DNA from: Moorella sp. Hama-1
GTDB taxonomy: Bacteria; Bacillota; DSM-521; Neomoorellales; Neomoorellaceae
Assembly: GCF_023734095.1 (NCBI RefSeq)
Contig: NZ_AP024620.1
Span: 2,042,501 to 2,106,500 of the forward strand
DNA length: 64,000 nt
Direction of reading: 5' to 3'
Made by a program: the position numbers and the translations under genes. The stretch's first letter is position 1, and each line of letters opens with the position of its first letter. Under the pieces are notes generated by a model. That model ran no database searches, was not told where the DNA came from, and saw nothing but the letters and a program-made list of their open reading frames with translations. Below, piece by piece: positions 34,643 to 42,845 of the stretch.

Positions 34643-34877
34643 TACTTACCTCAAAAGTTTCGTAAACAGCCTTCTGAGACTGGATAAATTCCTCCAGGCC
34701 AAAAACTTCAATATGGAATTTTACTGCTTCCTGAAGCAGCTTTCTGGCTTCCTCTAGTGTTTTTCCTTCGACTACTGCATCTATCTCTAGACACTCGCCA
34801 AGATAACCTTCCTTACAAGGAGTAAATTTACCAGTAAACTTAAGGCCGGAGGTTTGTATTTTACCCATAGATGCCAT
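34635..34877 (-). CDS. HicB-like antitoxin
   Basis: An 80-residue HicB-type protein: a partial RNase-H-like fold with GYLGECLEIDAVVEGKTLEEARKLLQEAVKFHIE, typical of short HicB antitoxins. No DNA-binding tail is obvious. AAGGAGG seven bases before the ATG at 34877 fixes the start. It precedes and overlaps the HicA-like gene, the less common antitoxin-first order. Confidence 0.76.
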   Translation of the reverse strand: MASMGKIQTSGLKFTGKFTPCKEGYLGECLEIDAVVEGKTLEEARKLLQEAVKFHIEVFGLEEFIQSQKAVYETFEVSNG

Positions 34878-35002
34878 CTTCGGGCCTCCTTGGACAAGTT
34901 GATTAAATTATCTTTCTTGAATTCTAGTATAACCGCAAATAACGGATAAAACAAGGTGGAACCTCTAATTAAGCCGTCTACAACGATCAAACACCCAGGT
35001 AA

Positions 35003-35043
35003 AAAAACCTCCCGGTCACCCCTTTAAGACCGGGAGGTTTTTC
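35003..35043. terminator. Terminator after the hydrogenase cluster
   Basis: AAAACCTCCCGGTC, loop, GACCGGGAGGTTTTT: a 14-bp stem with T-runs on both strands. It lies after hydA on the minus strand. The remainder of 34878-35137 holds nothing recognisable. Confidence 0.88.
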
Positions 35044-35137
35044 TGCCGGGTGCCACTTCCCTTAGAGGTTGTCACCCGGCCCGCCAGCGGAGCGTTATTT
35101 ATGGTAGTGGGGCCGCAAGGGCGGCAAAGGCGTCCCC

Positions 35138-36859
35138 TTAGTACTTACCCCGGGGCGTATACTTGGTGTGCAGCAGGTGGTGGGACTTCTCACTTAAAGG
35201 TTTACCCAGGAACTCGCGATAGATGGCCTGAATGGACGAGTTCTCGTGGGACTTACGAATGGGCATCTCCTTGTCGGCCTGGTAGATGCCTTTGATGCGC
35301 TCCTCCCGAATTTCGGTGTTGGTCGGGATGGGTTGGCCGCCGCCGCCGATGCAGCCGCCCGGGCAGCACATAATCTCGATAAAATGATACTGCTCCCCGG
35401 CCTTGACCCGTTCCAGGAGCTGCCGGGCATGGCCCAGGCTGTGGGCCACCGCCACCCGGACTTTAGTACCCTTGATGTCTACCGTGGCTTCCTTGATGCC
35501 TTTGAGGCCGCGGACGTCGTAGAAGTCCAGGGCGGGCAGGGTCTCGCCGGTAATGAGTTCATAGGCCGTGCGCAGGGCCGCCTCCATAACCCCGCCGGTG
35601 GCGCCAAAGATGACCGCGGCGCCGGTAGACTCGCCCAGGGGGTCGTCGTATTGCTCTTCCGGGAGGCTCTGGAAGTTAATGCCGGCTTCCTTGATCATCC
35701 GCGCCAGCTCGCGGGTGGTGAGGACGTAGTCCACATCCTGGTAGCCGCTATCCCGCATCTCCGGGCGCTGGCACTCGAACTTCTTGGCCGTGCAGGGCAT
35801 GATGGAGACGACGACCATCTTGGCCGGATCGATCCCAGCCTTCTGGGCGTAGTAGGTCTTGGCCACAGCGCCGAACATCTGCTGGGGCGACTTGCAGGTG
35901 GAGACGTTGGGGATAAACTCCGGGTAGAAGTGTTCCATGAATTTGATCCAGCCCGGGCTGCAGGAGGTGATTAACGGCAACACGCCGCCTTTGGTGAAAC
36001 GCTCGATAAACTCGGAGCCTTCTTCCATAATGGTCAGGTCGGCGCTGAAATCGGTGTCGAAGACCCGGTCAAAGCCCAGGCGCCGCAGGGCCGCCACCAT
36101 CTGGCCGGTGTTGATGCTCCCCGGCGCCAGGCCGAATTCCTGGCCGATGGAGACGCGGGTGGCCGGGGCCGTCTGGACGACGACGAACTTCTCCGGGTCG
36201 GCCAGGGCGGCCCAGACATCGTTGGTATAGTCCTTTTCGTACAGGGCCCCCACCGGGCAGACCAGGGTGCACTGGCCGCACTCCACGCAAGCGATGTCTA
36301 GGAGCTTCTCCTGGAAGGCCGGGGCGATGACGGTGTCAAAACCCCGCCCTATGGGAGCGATGGCTTTTACCCCCTGGACCTTCTCGCACACGGAGACGCA
36401 ACGGCGGCAGAGGATGCATTTGTCGGGCTCGCGGATGAGGGCCGGGGTCGAGTCGTCTACCGGGTGCTCGCTCTTCTGGCCCGCAAAGCGTACCTGGCGG
36501 ATGCCCAGTTCCTGGGCCAGGGTCTGGAGCTCGCAGTTCAGGTTGCGGATGCAGGTGGGGCACTCCATACGGTGGTTGGAAAGGAGTAGTTCTACATTCA
36601 GGCGCCGGGCCATACGCACCCGCGGGCTGTTGGTCTTGACCACCATGCCCTCGGCCACCGGGGCGACGCAGGATGCCATCAAGTTTCTGGCCCCCTCCAC
36701 TTCCACCACGCAGACCCGGCAGGCGCCGATTTCATTGATCCCCTCCAGGTAACACAGGGTGGGTATATGAATACCGGCCTCCTCGGCGGCCTTTAAGATC
36801 GTCGTACCAGCTTCAACCTCGACGGTTACGTTATCGATAGTCAGTTTCACGGTACTCAA
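35138..36859 (-). CDS. hydA: [FeFe]-hydrogenase catalytic subunit HydA
   Basis: A 573-residue catalytic subunit that makes or oxidises H2. In order it has a 2Fe-2S plant-type domain (CYLEGINEIGACRVCVVEV), a His-Cys motif region (HRMECPTCIRNLNCEL), two 4Fe-4S clusters (CILCRRCVSVC, CVECGQCTLVC), and the H-cluster motifs TSCSPGW, MPCTAKKFECQ and CCPGGCIGGGGQP. The C-terminal small-subunit-like tail is present. With the NuoF- and NuoE-like genes upstream it forms a soluble NAD- and ferredoxin-dependent bifurcating hydrogenase, as characterised in Moorella. Confidence 0.96.
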   Translation of the reverse strand: MSTVKLTIDNVTVEVEAGTTILKAAEEAGIHIPTLCYLEGINEIGACRVCVVEVEGARNLMASCVAPVAEGMVVKTNSPRVRMARRLNVELLLSNHRMECPTCIRNLNCELQTLAQELGIRQVRFAGQKSEHPVDDSTPALIREPDKCILCRRCVSVCEKVQGVKAIAPIGRGFDTVIAPAFQEKLLDIACVECGQCTLVCPVGALYEKDYTNDVWAALADPEKFVVVQTAPATRVSIGQEFGLAPGSINTGQMVAALRRLGFDRVFDTDFSADLTIMEEGSEFIERFTKGGVLPLITSCSPGWIKFMEHFYPEFIPNVSTCKSPQQMFGAVAKTYYAQKAGIDPAKMVVVSIMPCTAKKFECQRPEMRDSGYQDVDYVLTTRELARMIKEAGINFQSLPEEQYDDPLGESTGAAVIFGATGGVMEAALRTAYELITGETLPALDFYDVRGLKGIKEATVDIKGTKVRVAVAHSLGHARQLLERVKAGEQYHFIEIMCCPGGCIGGGGQPIPTNTEIREERIKGIYQADKEMPIRKSHENSSIQAIYREFLGKPLSEKSHHLLHTKYTPRGKY

Positions 36860-36884
36860 CTTCTTCGCCTCCTATCTGCTGCCC

Positions 36885-39800
36885 CTATTCCCGCACGTCG
36901 CAGCGCAGGCAACGGGACGCTTCAGCCACGGCTTTTTCCTCATCATAACCCAGCTCTACCTCGACAAAGCCCTGCAGGCGCTCCTCCGGCTCCAGGGCGG
37001 CCGCTACCTCGCGCTCGGTATGATCTTCAATAACCGGCGCCGTCCGCTGGCGCTTGATTTCCATCTCCGGGACAACGCGGCCGTCGCCACCCAGGTAGCG
37101 ATCAATAGCCGCGGCCGCTGCTTTGCCGGCGGCAATGGCGCCGATGACGGTATCCGGCCCGGCCACGCAGTCGCCGCCGGCAAAGATACCGGGAAGGCTG
37201 GTAGCCCCGGTCTTGGCATCAGCGACTACGGTGCCGCCCCGGCCTACCTCTACCCCTTCTGGAATGCCCGTCCGGTCCACCGTCTGGCCGATGGCGGCAA
37301 TGACCACGTCCACGGGCAGGGTGAAGTCGGCTCCCTCAATGGGTACCGGCCGCCGCCGGCCGCTGCGGTCGAATTCGCCCATGGCCATACGGGCGCACTG
37401 CATGGCCGTCACGCGGCCGTTTTCACCCTGGATAGCCACCGGGTTGGCCTGGCAGGTGATCTTGATACCCTCTTTTTCAGCTTCGTGGATCTCCTCGCGG
37501 ATGGCCGGCATGTCGTCCTTCTGGCGCCGGTAGATAATATGCACCTCCCTGGCACCCAGGCGCAGGGCCGAGCGGGCGGCGTCCATGGCCACGTTGCCGC
37601 CGCCGATGACGGCCACTACTTTATCTTTGACGTCCGGAGCCTGGCCCAGGTTGAGCTGGCGCAGGAAGGTGGCGCCGGCGTAAACGCCTTCCAGGTCCTC
37701 GCCCGGCACACCCAGTTTCTGATCCTTATGGGCGCCGATGGCCACAAAGACGGCTTCATACCCTTTAGCCTTCAGGTCATCCAGGCTGAAGTCGCGGCCC
37801 AGGGCTTTGCCTGTCTGCAGTTCTACCCCCAGCTCCAGGATGGTATCAATTTCCGCCTGGAGGGTCTTCTTGGGCAGGCGGTACTCGGGGATGCCAACGG
37901 CCATCATGCCGCCGGCCACCGGCAGGGCCTCGAAGACGGTGACGCCGTAGCCTTTCAGGGCCAGGTAGTAGGCTGCCGTCAGGCCCGCCGGCCCGGCGCC
38001 GATTACGGCTACCTTTTGGCCGTTGGATGGGGCGACAGCCGGCCGCGGCCGCTGACCGTTCAGCTTCATGGCGTAGTCGGCGGCGAAGCGCTTCAATTCG
38101 CGGATGGCCAGGGGCTGGTCGATCTTGGCCCGGTTGCACTTGCCCTCGCAGGGGTGGTTGCAGACCCGGCCGCAGACCACCGGGAAGGGGTTCTCGCGCC
38201 GGATGACCTCGTAGGCCTCGGCAAAGCGCCGTTGGCGGATGAGGTCGATATAAATGGGGACGTCGACATTGGCCGGGCAGGTGTTCTGGCACGGCGAGTT
38301 AAAGAGGGCGGCGCAGACGCTGGCCGGACAATGATGGTCGCGAATGTGAGCCAGGTATTCGTCGCGGAAGTATTTAATAGTGCTCAAGACTGGGTTGGGC
38401 GCCGTCTGGCCCAGGCCGCAGAGGGCCGTGTCCTTAATCTGCTGGCCCAGCTCCACCAGCAGGTCCAGGTCTTCCTCCTTACCCTGGCCTTTGGAAATCC
38501 GGTCCAGGATCTCCAGCATGCGGGTGGTGCCGATGCGGCAGGGGGTACACTTACCGCAGGACTCGTCCTTGACAAAATCCAGGAAGAACTTGGCCAGGTC
38601 CACCATGCAGGTGTCCTCGTCCATAATAATGAGACCGCCGGACCCCATAATAGTACCCAGGGCCGTCAGGGACTCATAGTCAATGGGGGTGTTCAAGTAT
38701 TCTGCCGGGATGCAGCCACCGGAAGGACCACCTGTTTGGGCTGCTTTGAACTTCTTACCGTCGGGGATGCCACCGCCGATGTCGTAGATAACCTCGCCCA
38801 GGGAGGTGCCCATGGGGATCTCCACCAGGCCGTTATTGTTAATCTTCCCGGCCAGGGCAAAGACCTTGGTGCCCTTGCTCTTTTCCGTGCCGATGCCGGC
38901 GAACCATTCCCAGCCCTCGCGGATAATGGTCGGCACGTTAGCCAGGGTCTCAACGTTATTGATGACCGTCGGCTTGCCCCAGAGACCGGATACGGCCGGG
39001 AAGGGTGGCCGCGGCCGCGGTTCGCCCCGGCGGCCCTCGATGGAGGCGAGCAGGGCCGTCTCTTCGCCGCAGACGAAGGCACCGGCACCCAGGCGGATGT
39101 CGATGTCAAAGTCAAAACCGGAGTTAAAGATGTTTTTGCCCAGGAGGCCCTTCTCCCGCGCCTGCTGGATGGCGATCTTCAGGCGGTTGACGGCAATGGG
39201 GTATTCGGCACGGACGTAAATATAACCCTGGCCGGCGCCGATGGCGTAACCGCCGATGGCCAGGCCCTCCAGGACGGCGTGGGGATCGCCTTCCAGGATG
39301 CTGCGGTCCATGAAGGCCCCGGGGTCACCCTCGTCGGCGTTACAGACGATATACTTCACCCGTCCTGGCGAGCGGTGGGCGAACTCCCACTTCAGGCCGG
39401 TGGGGAACCCGCCGCCACCCCGGCCGCGCAGGCCGGCTTTTTTCATGGTATCAATAACTTCACCGGGGGCCATGGTAGTCAGTACCTTGCCCAGGGCCTG
39501 GTAACCGTCCCGGGCGATATATTCGTCGATGGATTCCGGGTTAATGAGGCCGCAGTTGCGCAGGGCGATGCGCACCTGGTGTTTGAAGAAGGGGATATCC
39601 TCAAAGGCCTTGACGGCGGCTTCCGTCTCCGGCTGTTTGTAGAGCTTACGTTCCAGAACCCGGCCCTTGACAAAGTGCTCCTCCACCAGTTCGGGCACGT
39701 CCTCCGGGTGGACCTGGGTGTAGAAGACCCCTTCCGGGTAGACCATCATGTTGGGGCCGAAACGACAGAAACCGAAACAGCCAGTATCAACGACCTGGAT

Positions 39801-39920
39801 CTCTTTATCCAGGCCCCGGGCCTTTATTTCCCGGATAAGGGCTTCCTTGGTGGCCGGGCTTTCCGAGGCCGTACAGCCGGTACCGGCGCAAACCAGGATG
39901 TGGGCACGATATAATTCCAT
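36885..39920 (-). CDS. hydB: HydB: NuoF-like subunit fused to a GltD-like flavin oxidoreductase
   Basis: A 1011-residue subunit. Residues 1-100 are a thioredoxin-like 2Fe-2S domain (CAGTGCTASES, CFGFCRFGP). Residues 120-530 are NuoF-like, with the FMN/NADH site GLRGRGGGGFPTGLKWEF and a 4Fe-4S motif ESCGKCTPCRIGTTRML. From about 560 a glutamate-synthase-small-subunit-like module follows, with Cys clusters (CQNTCPANVD, CGRVCNHPCEGKCNR), FAD motif GAGPAGLTAAYYLALKG and a second dinucleotide site GGGNVAMDAARSALRLGA. The extra module gives a second flavin and pyridine-nucleotide site, relevant to electron bifurcation. Confidence 0.93.
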   Translation of the reverse strand: MELYRAHILVCAGTGCTASESPATKEALIREIKARGLDKEIQVVDTGCFGFCRFGPNMMVYPEGVFYTQVHPEDVPELVEEHFVKGRVLERKLYKQPETEAAVKAFEDIPFFKHQVRIALRNCGLINPESIDEYIARDGYQALGKVLTTMAPGEVIDTMKKAGLRGRGGGGFPTGLKWEFAHRSPGRVKYIVCNADEGDPGAFMDRSILEGDPHAVLEGLAIGGYAIGAGQGYIYVRAEYPIAVNRLKIAIQQAREKGLLGKNIFNSGFDFDIDIRLGAGAFVCGEETALLASIEGRRGEPRPRPPFPAVSGLWGKPTVINNVETLANVPTIIREGWEWFAGIGTEKSKGTKVFALAGKINNNGLVEIPMGTSLGEVIYDIGGGIPDGKKFKAAQTGGPSGGCIPAEYLNTPIDYESLTALGTIMGSGGLIIMDEDTCMVDLAKFFLDFVKDESCGKCTPCRIGTTRMLEILDRISKGQGKEEDLDLLVELGQQIKDTALCGLGQTAPNPVLSTIKYFRDEYLAHIRDHHCPASVCAALFNSPCQNTCPANVDVPIYIDLIRQRRFAEAYEVIRRENPFPVVCGRVCNHPCEGKCNRAKIDQPLAIRELKRFAADYAMKLNGQRPRPAVAPSNGQKVAVIGAGPAGLTAAYYLALKGYGVTVFEALPVAGGMMAVGIPEYRLPKKTLQAEIDTILELGVELQTGKALGRDFSLDDLKAKGYEAVFVAIGAHKDQKLGVPGEDLEGVYAGATFLRQLNLGQAPDVKDKVVAVIGGGNVAMDAARSALRLGAREVHIIYRRQKDDMPAIREEIHEAEKEGIKITCQANPVAIQGENGRVTAMQCARMAMGEFDRSGRRRPVPIEGADFTLPVDVVIAAIGQTVDRTGIPEGVEVGRGGTVVADAKTGATSLPGIFAGGDCVAGPDTVIGAIAAGKAAAAAIDRYLGGDGRVVPEMEIKRQRTAPVIEDHTEREVAAALEPEERLQGFVEVELGYDEEKAVAEASRCLRCDVRE

Positions 39921-40292
39921 TTACGCTTCCCCCCTGTTAACAACCCATTCACTGATCACGATGCCGTTGACTACATGCTGGGCAACGATCTGCCGTGCTT
40001 TACCGGCATCGACCTTGCCGTAGGTCACCCGTGGTTTCCCCGGCAGGATCACGTCTACCAGGGGTTCCTGAGCGCAGAGGCCCACGCAGCCGGTCTGGGT
40101 GACGGCGACATTGGTCAGGCGCCGCTTGCCCAGCTCATCCAGGATGGCGCCCATAACCTCCCGGGCGCCGGCGGCGATGCCGCAGGTACCCATACCGACG
40201 ACGATCTTCGCCTTCTGCCCGGCCTCCCGCAGGCGGATGGCCTCCAGTTCGGCTTCCTTGACTTTCTGCAGTTCTTCCAGGGATTTGATCAT
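39921..40292 (-). CDS. Thioredoxin-like 2Fe-2S ferredoxin of the hydrogenase cluster
   Basis: A 123-residue protein with a thioredoxin-like 2Fe-2S fold: MGTCGIAAGAREVM and TQTGCVGLCAQEP supply the four cysteines. The N-terminal 25 residues are helical. It abuts hydB directly and overlaps the HATPase gene by 4 bp. Small proteins of this kind accompany NAD-linked [FeFe]-hydrogenases and pass electrons or help assembly. Confidence 0.88.
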   Translation of the reverse strand: MIKSLEELQKVKEAELEAIRLREAGQKAKIVVGMGTCGIAAGAREVMGAILDELGKRRLTNVAVTQTGCVGLCAQEPLVDVILPGKPRVTYGKVDAGKARQIVAQHVVNGIVISEWVVNRGEA

Positions 40293-40843
40293 TTAGCGTC
40301 ACCTCCGTACAATTCTGCCAGTCCCTTGTTGATATAGCGCTGCACCCAGTCCAGTACCGGCCCGCAGTTTAAGGGTATTTCCCCCAGGTGGAGCTGCAGC
40401 CAGGCGGAAGAAAACTTAAATTCCCGCGAACCCCGGCGGTGGTGGTAGACTAACTCTACCGGTTCTTCCCGGCTTAGAGCGGTGGCGATGGTCGCCCCCA
40501 TGTCGCCCAGAGGCGGCAGGTCCGGGTGGCTCAGCCTCATGGTGGCCACCGCCCTGGTCCCCTGGCCCGGTTGGGAGTCCAGGGAGAGGGCGCCGTCGCA
40601 CTGGGTGGCTGTAGCCTGAAAAAGGGAAAGTCCCAGGCCCACCTTCCTGGTATTGCGGGTGGTGTAAAAGGGATCCAGAGCTTTTTGCAGGGCTTCCGTT
40701 CCCATGCCGCGGCCGTCGTCCTGGACGGTAATGGTCAACCGGTCACCCTTTTCATCCTCTTCGATGGTTATCAGGATATGGCGGGCGCCGGCGGCCAGGG
40801 CGTTCTCCAGGAGATCGAGGAGATGCAGGGCCAGTTCTTCCAT
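40289..40843 (-). CDS. HATPase-domain protein (histidine-kinase-like ATPase)
   Basis: A 184-residue protein consisting of a GHKL ATPase domain: N box LLDLLENALAAGARHILI, G1 box VQDDGRGMG, F box DPFYTTRNTRKVGLGLSLFQ, and G2 region QPGQGTRAVATM. It lacks the phosphoacceptor histidine helix, so it is not a full kinase. Its C-terminal 70 residues are unique. Such proteins recur in hydrogenase clusters of thermophilic Clostridia together with DRTGG and PHP proteins and probably form a regulatory module. Confidence 0.86.
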   Translation of the reverse strand: MEELALHLLDLLENALAAGARHILITIEEDEKGDRLTITVQDDGRGMGTEALQKALDPFYTTRNTRKVGLGLSLFQATATQCDGALSLDSQPGQGTRAVATMRLSHPDLPPLGDMGATIATALSREEPVELVYHHRRGSREFKFSSAWLQLHLGEIPLNCGPVLDWVQRYINKGLAELYGGDAK

Positions 40844-40850
40844 GGTTGTT

Positions 40851-41324
40851 CTACTGGTACTGCTTGAGGACAGCAGCGGCCTTGTCGGGTTTTAAAAGGC
40901 CGTGGGCGCGCTTGTTGACGGTCATAACGGGCCCCAGGCCGCAGGCCCCCAGGCAGCGGACAACCTCCAGGGAGAACTTGCCGTCGTCGGTGCTGTCGCC
41001 GGCTTTAATCCCCAGCTCCTTCTCCAGGCGCTCCAGGATCTCCGGCGAGCCTTTGACATAGCAGGCCGTGCCCTTACAGACGGATACCTGGTACTTGCCC
41101 TTGGGTTTGACGGTGAAGTGGTGGTAGAAGGAAATAACGCTGTAGACCTCCGTCAGGGACACCCCCAGACCGTCGGCGATGGCGATCTGCACCTGTTTGG
41201 GCAGGTAGCCGATGAGGTCCTGGGCCTGGTGAAGGACCTCGATGAGGGCTGAAGGCTGGCCGCGGTGGGCGGCGAGGATCTGGTCGAGTTCCTCCCATTT
41301 GGCTTCGCATTGACAGGCTTCCAT
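40851..41324 (-). CDS. hydC: NuoE-like 2Fe-2S subunit HydC
   Basis: A 157-residue NuoE-type subunit with 2Fe-2S cysteines in VCKGTACYVKGSPEIL and VRCLGACGLGPVMTVNKRAHG. It has the helical N-terminus LIEVLHQAQDLIGYLPKQVQIAIADGLGVSLTEVYSVISFY. It feeds electrons between NADH/FMN of HydB and HydA. The start follows AAAGGAGG, and a copy of repeat family B lies directly upstream. Confidence 0.93.
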   Translation of the reverse strand: MEACQCEAKWEELDQILAAHRGQPSALIEVLHQAQDLIGYLPKQVQIAIADGLGVSLTEVYSVISFYHHFTVKPKGKYQVSVCKGTACYVKGSPEILERLEKELGIKAGDSTDDGKFSLEVVRCLGACGLGPVMTVNKRAHGLLKPDKAAAVLKQYQ

Positions 41325-41337
41325 GGTAACAAAACCT

Positions 41338-41470
41338 CCTTTATGAGATGTGAGAGGTGAGAGGTTGGAGGTGGGATTCCTGTAGAAACTGGCTACGCCA
41401 GTTTCAAATTAAAGTCTGCCTACCTCTCATTTCTTCCCTTCGTTGGTGGCGTTACCGCCGCTGAACCCGT
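41338..41470. repeat. Repeat family B copy 3
   Basis: Between hydC and the PHP gene: GAGATGTGAGAGGTGAGAGG, the perfect hairpin GAAACTGGC-TAC-GCCAGTTTC (41385-41405), AAATTAAAGTCTGCC, then CTTCGTTGGTGGCG. It again starts next to the Shine-Dalgarno of the downstream gene. Confidence 0.75.
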
Positions 41471-41478
41471 TACGCTCT

Positions 41479-42243
41479 TTACCTGAAATTATTCCTCCCT
41501 GCATCAATCACCACCTTGAAGTGCTGTCGTCGCAGGGCGCGGGTCAGGGCGGCGATACTTACCGCCTCTAGATCATACTCTGTCACCCGCCGCCCAATGT
41601 CACCTGAGTAATGGGCATCGGAAGCGGCCACCAGGGGCCAGCCGGCCAGGGTGGGAAATCTCTTCCTAGCGACCTCCGGGCTGAACAGGCCCAGTTCCAG
41701 GGCAGGTACCGGCAGTCCCGGCGGGATAACCCCCAGGTTGGCCACAAGGCTGTATGAGGGCCTATCTACGTGGGCCGGTATACATAGCCCGCCCCGGTTA
41801 TTTACCTCCCGGACTACTTCTTCTACTGACAGGCTGGCGCTGCCTAAAAGGAGCCGTTTCTCCCGGCCTGTCTCCCACCCGGTGGCATCCATAAGGATTT
41901 GCGGGCCGAAGTAGTCCTCCCGGTTCTCCTCGGCCGGGAGGTGACGATAAACCTCCTCCTGCCAGGCCAGGGCCGCCGCCGCGGTAGCAAAAAGGCAGAC
42001 CAGGTGCACATCCTCCCGGGTCTGAACTTCCATCCCCGCCAGGACCTCAAGTCCGGTACCCCGGGCGGCCTCCTGGACGGCAGCCACGTTACCGGCGCTG
42101 TTGTGGTCGGTCACAGCAATGATCTGCAGGCCGGCCTGGAGGGCGGCAGAGACTATCGCCGGCGGTGTCATCTCTTCCCCGGCGCAGGGAGACAGGGCCG
42201 TATGGATGTGCAGGTCGGCATGGTAAACTGTAATAGGGGCCAC
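41479..42243 (-). CDS. PHP-domain phosphoesterase
   Basis: A 254-residue PHP protein. Metal-binding motifs are visible: YHADLHIHTALSPCAGEEM, AVTDHNSAGN, AGMEVQTREDVHLVCLF, the central IPAHVDRP, and late VAASDAHYSGDIGRR. PHP enzymes hydrolyse phosphate esters or nucleotide signals. Its repeated presence in this type of hydrogenase cluster suggests a signalling or nucleotide-handling job, not yet known. It starts after the MITE-like element at 42266-42445. Confidence 0.88.
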   Translation of the reverse strand: MAPITVYHADLHIHTALSPCAGEEMTPPAIVSAALQAGLQIIAVTDHNSAGNVAAVQEAARGTGLEVLAGMEVQTREDVHLVCLFATAAAALAWQEEVYRHLPAEENREDYFGPQILMDATGWETGREKRLLLGSASLSVEEVVREVNNRGGLCIPAHVDRPSYSLVANLGVIPPGLPVPALELGLFSPEVARKRFPTLAGWPLVAASDAHYSGDIGRRVTEYDLEAVSIAALTRALRRQHFKVVIDAGRNNFR

Positions 42244-42265
42244 CCCCGCAAACAGGCTCCTGCTT

Positions 42266-42445
42266 GGGTAAGGTAGGTTCCATTCAATCCCTGGTTACGC
42301 CCTTATACCTGGATGAGCGCCGCAGGCCGCGGCCACGACATACTTGAGCCCTTCGGGCCGAGAAACTTTGGCCGCGCTTTTTCCTCGGACTGACCCGTTC
42401 TTGATACTTGCGGCGCCAAGGCGCCTTCCGGGAACCTGCCTCACC
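42266..42445. mobile_element. MITE-like element with 16-bp terminal inverted repeats
   Basis: GGGTAAGGTAGGTTCC at 42266-42281 and GGAACCTGCCTCACCC at 42430-42445 are inverted copies matching at 14 of 16 positions. The inside (about 150 bases) is GC-rich with no gene. The left part GGTAGGTTCCATTCA ... CTGGTTACGC also resembles 20101-20130. No transposase is present, so it would be a non-autonomous element or a structured repeat. Confidence 0.6.
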
Positions 42446-42473
42446 CGCATCTACTACCAGCCCTGCTAGTTTT

Positions 42474-42845
42474 CTACCCTTGCTCCCACCTCCCATTTCT
42501 CACCTCGCACTTCCCATGCAGCAACTGATACAGCTGCCCGGCTACCTCAAAGGTGCGGGTAGATGTCGCCAGGAGCGGTAGCCCTTCATCCTCAGCCTTG
42601 CGGCAGACCTCAGGCGCTACTTCTCGCCCCCCGGTAAAAACCACCCCCGCCGCCTCCGCCAGGAGAGCCACGGCCACTACATTCATGTGGGTCTGGAGGG
42701 TCAGCCACAGGCATCCCGGTTTGCCGTTGGCCATGAAGTCGCTGATCAAGTCGGAACAGTAACCGCTGCTCACCTCCCTATCCAGGGCTTCTTCCCCGGC
42801 CAGGACCTGCAGGTTCAGGTTAGTTGCTATTTCCCTGATTTTCAC
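42474..42845 (-). CDS. DRTGG-domain protein
   Basis: A 123-residue DRTGG-fold protein: MKIREIATNLNLQVLAGEEALDREVSSGYCSDLISDFMAN and VVFTGGREVAPEVCRKAEDEGLPLLAT are the domain's usual blocks. The last dozen residues (from about KCEVRNGRWEQG) are encoded by sequence resembling the GGTGAGA...GGGAGGTGGGAG arm of repeat family B, so the native C-terminus may have been replaced. It overlaps the hydrogenase-like gene by 26 bp. DRTGG domains may bind nucleotides; function here is unknown. Confidence 0.84.
   Translation of the reverse strand: MKIREIATNLNLQVLAGEEALDREVSSGYCSDLISDFMANGKPGCLWLTLQTHMNVVAVALLAEAAGVVFTGGREVAPEVCRKAEDEGLPLLATSTRTFEVAGQLYQLLHGKCEVRNGRWEQG

Noticed and set aside
37020-39914. 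964-residue open frame on the plus strand opposite hydB
   Set aside because: It is antisense to a strongly conserved gene, has no known motifs, and its length comes from GC-rich codon bias of hydB.
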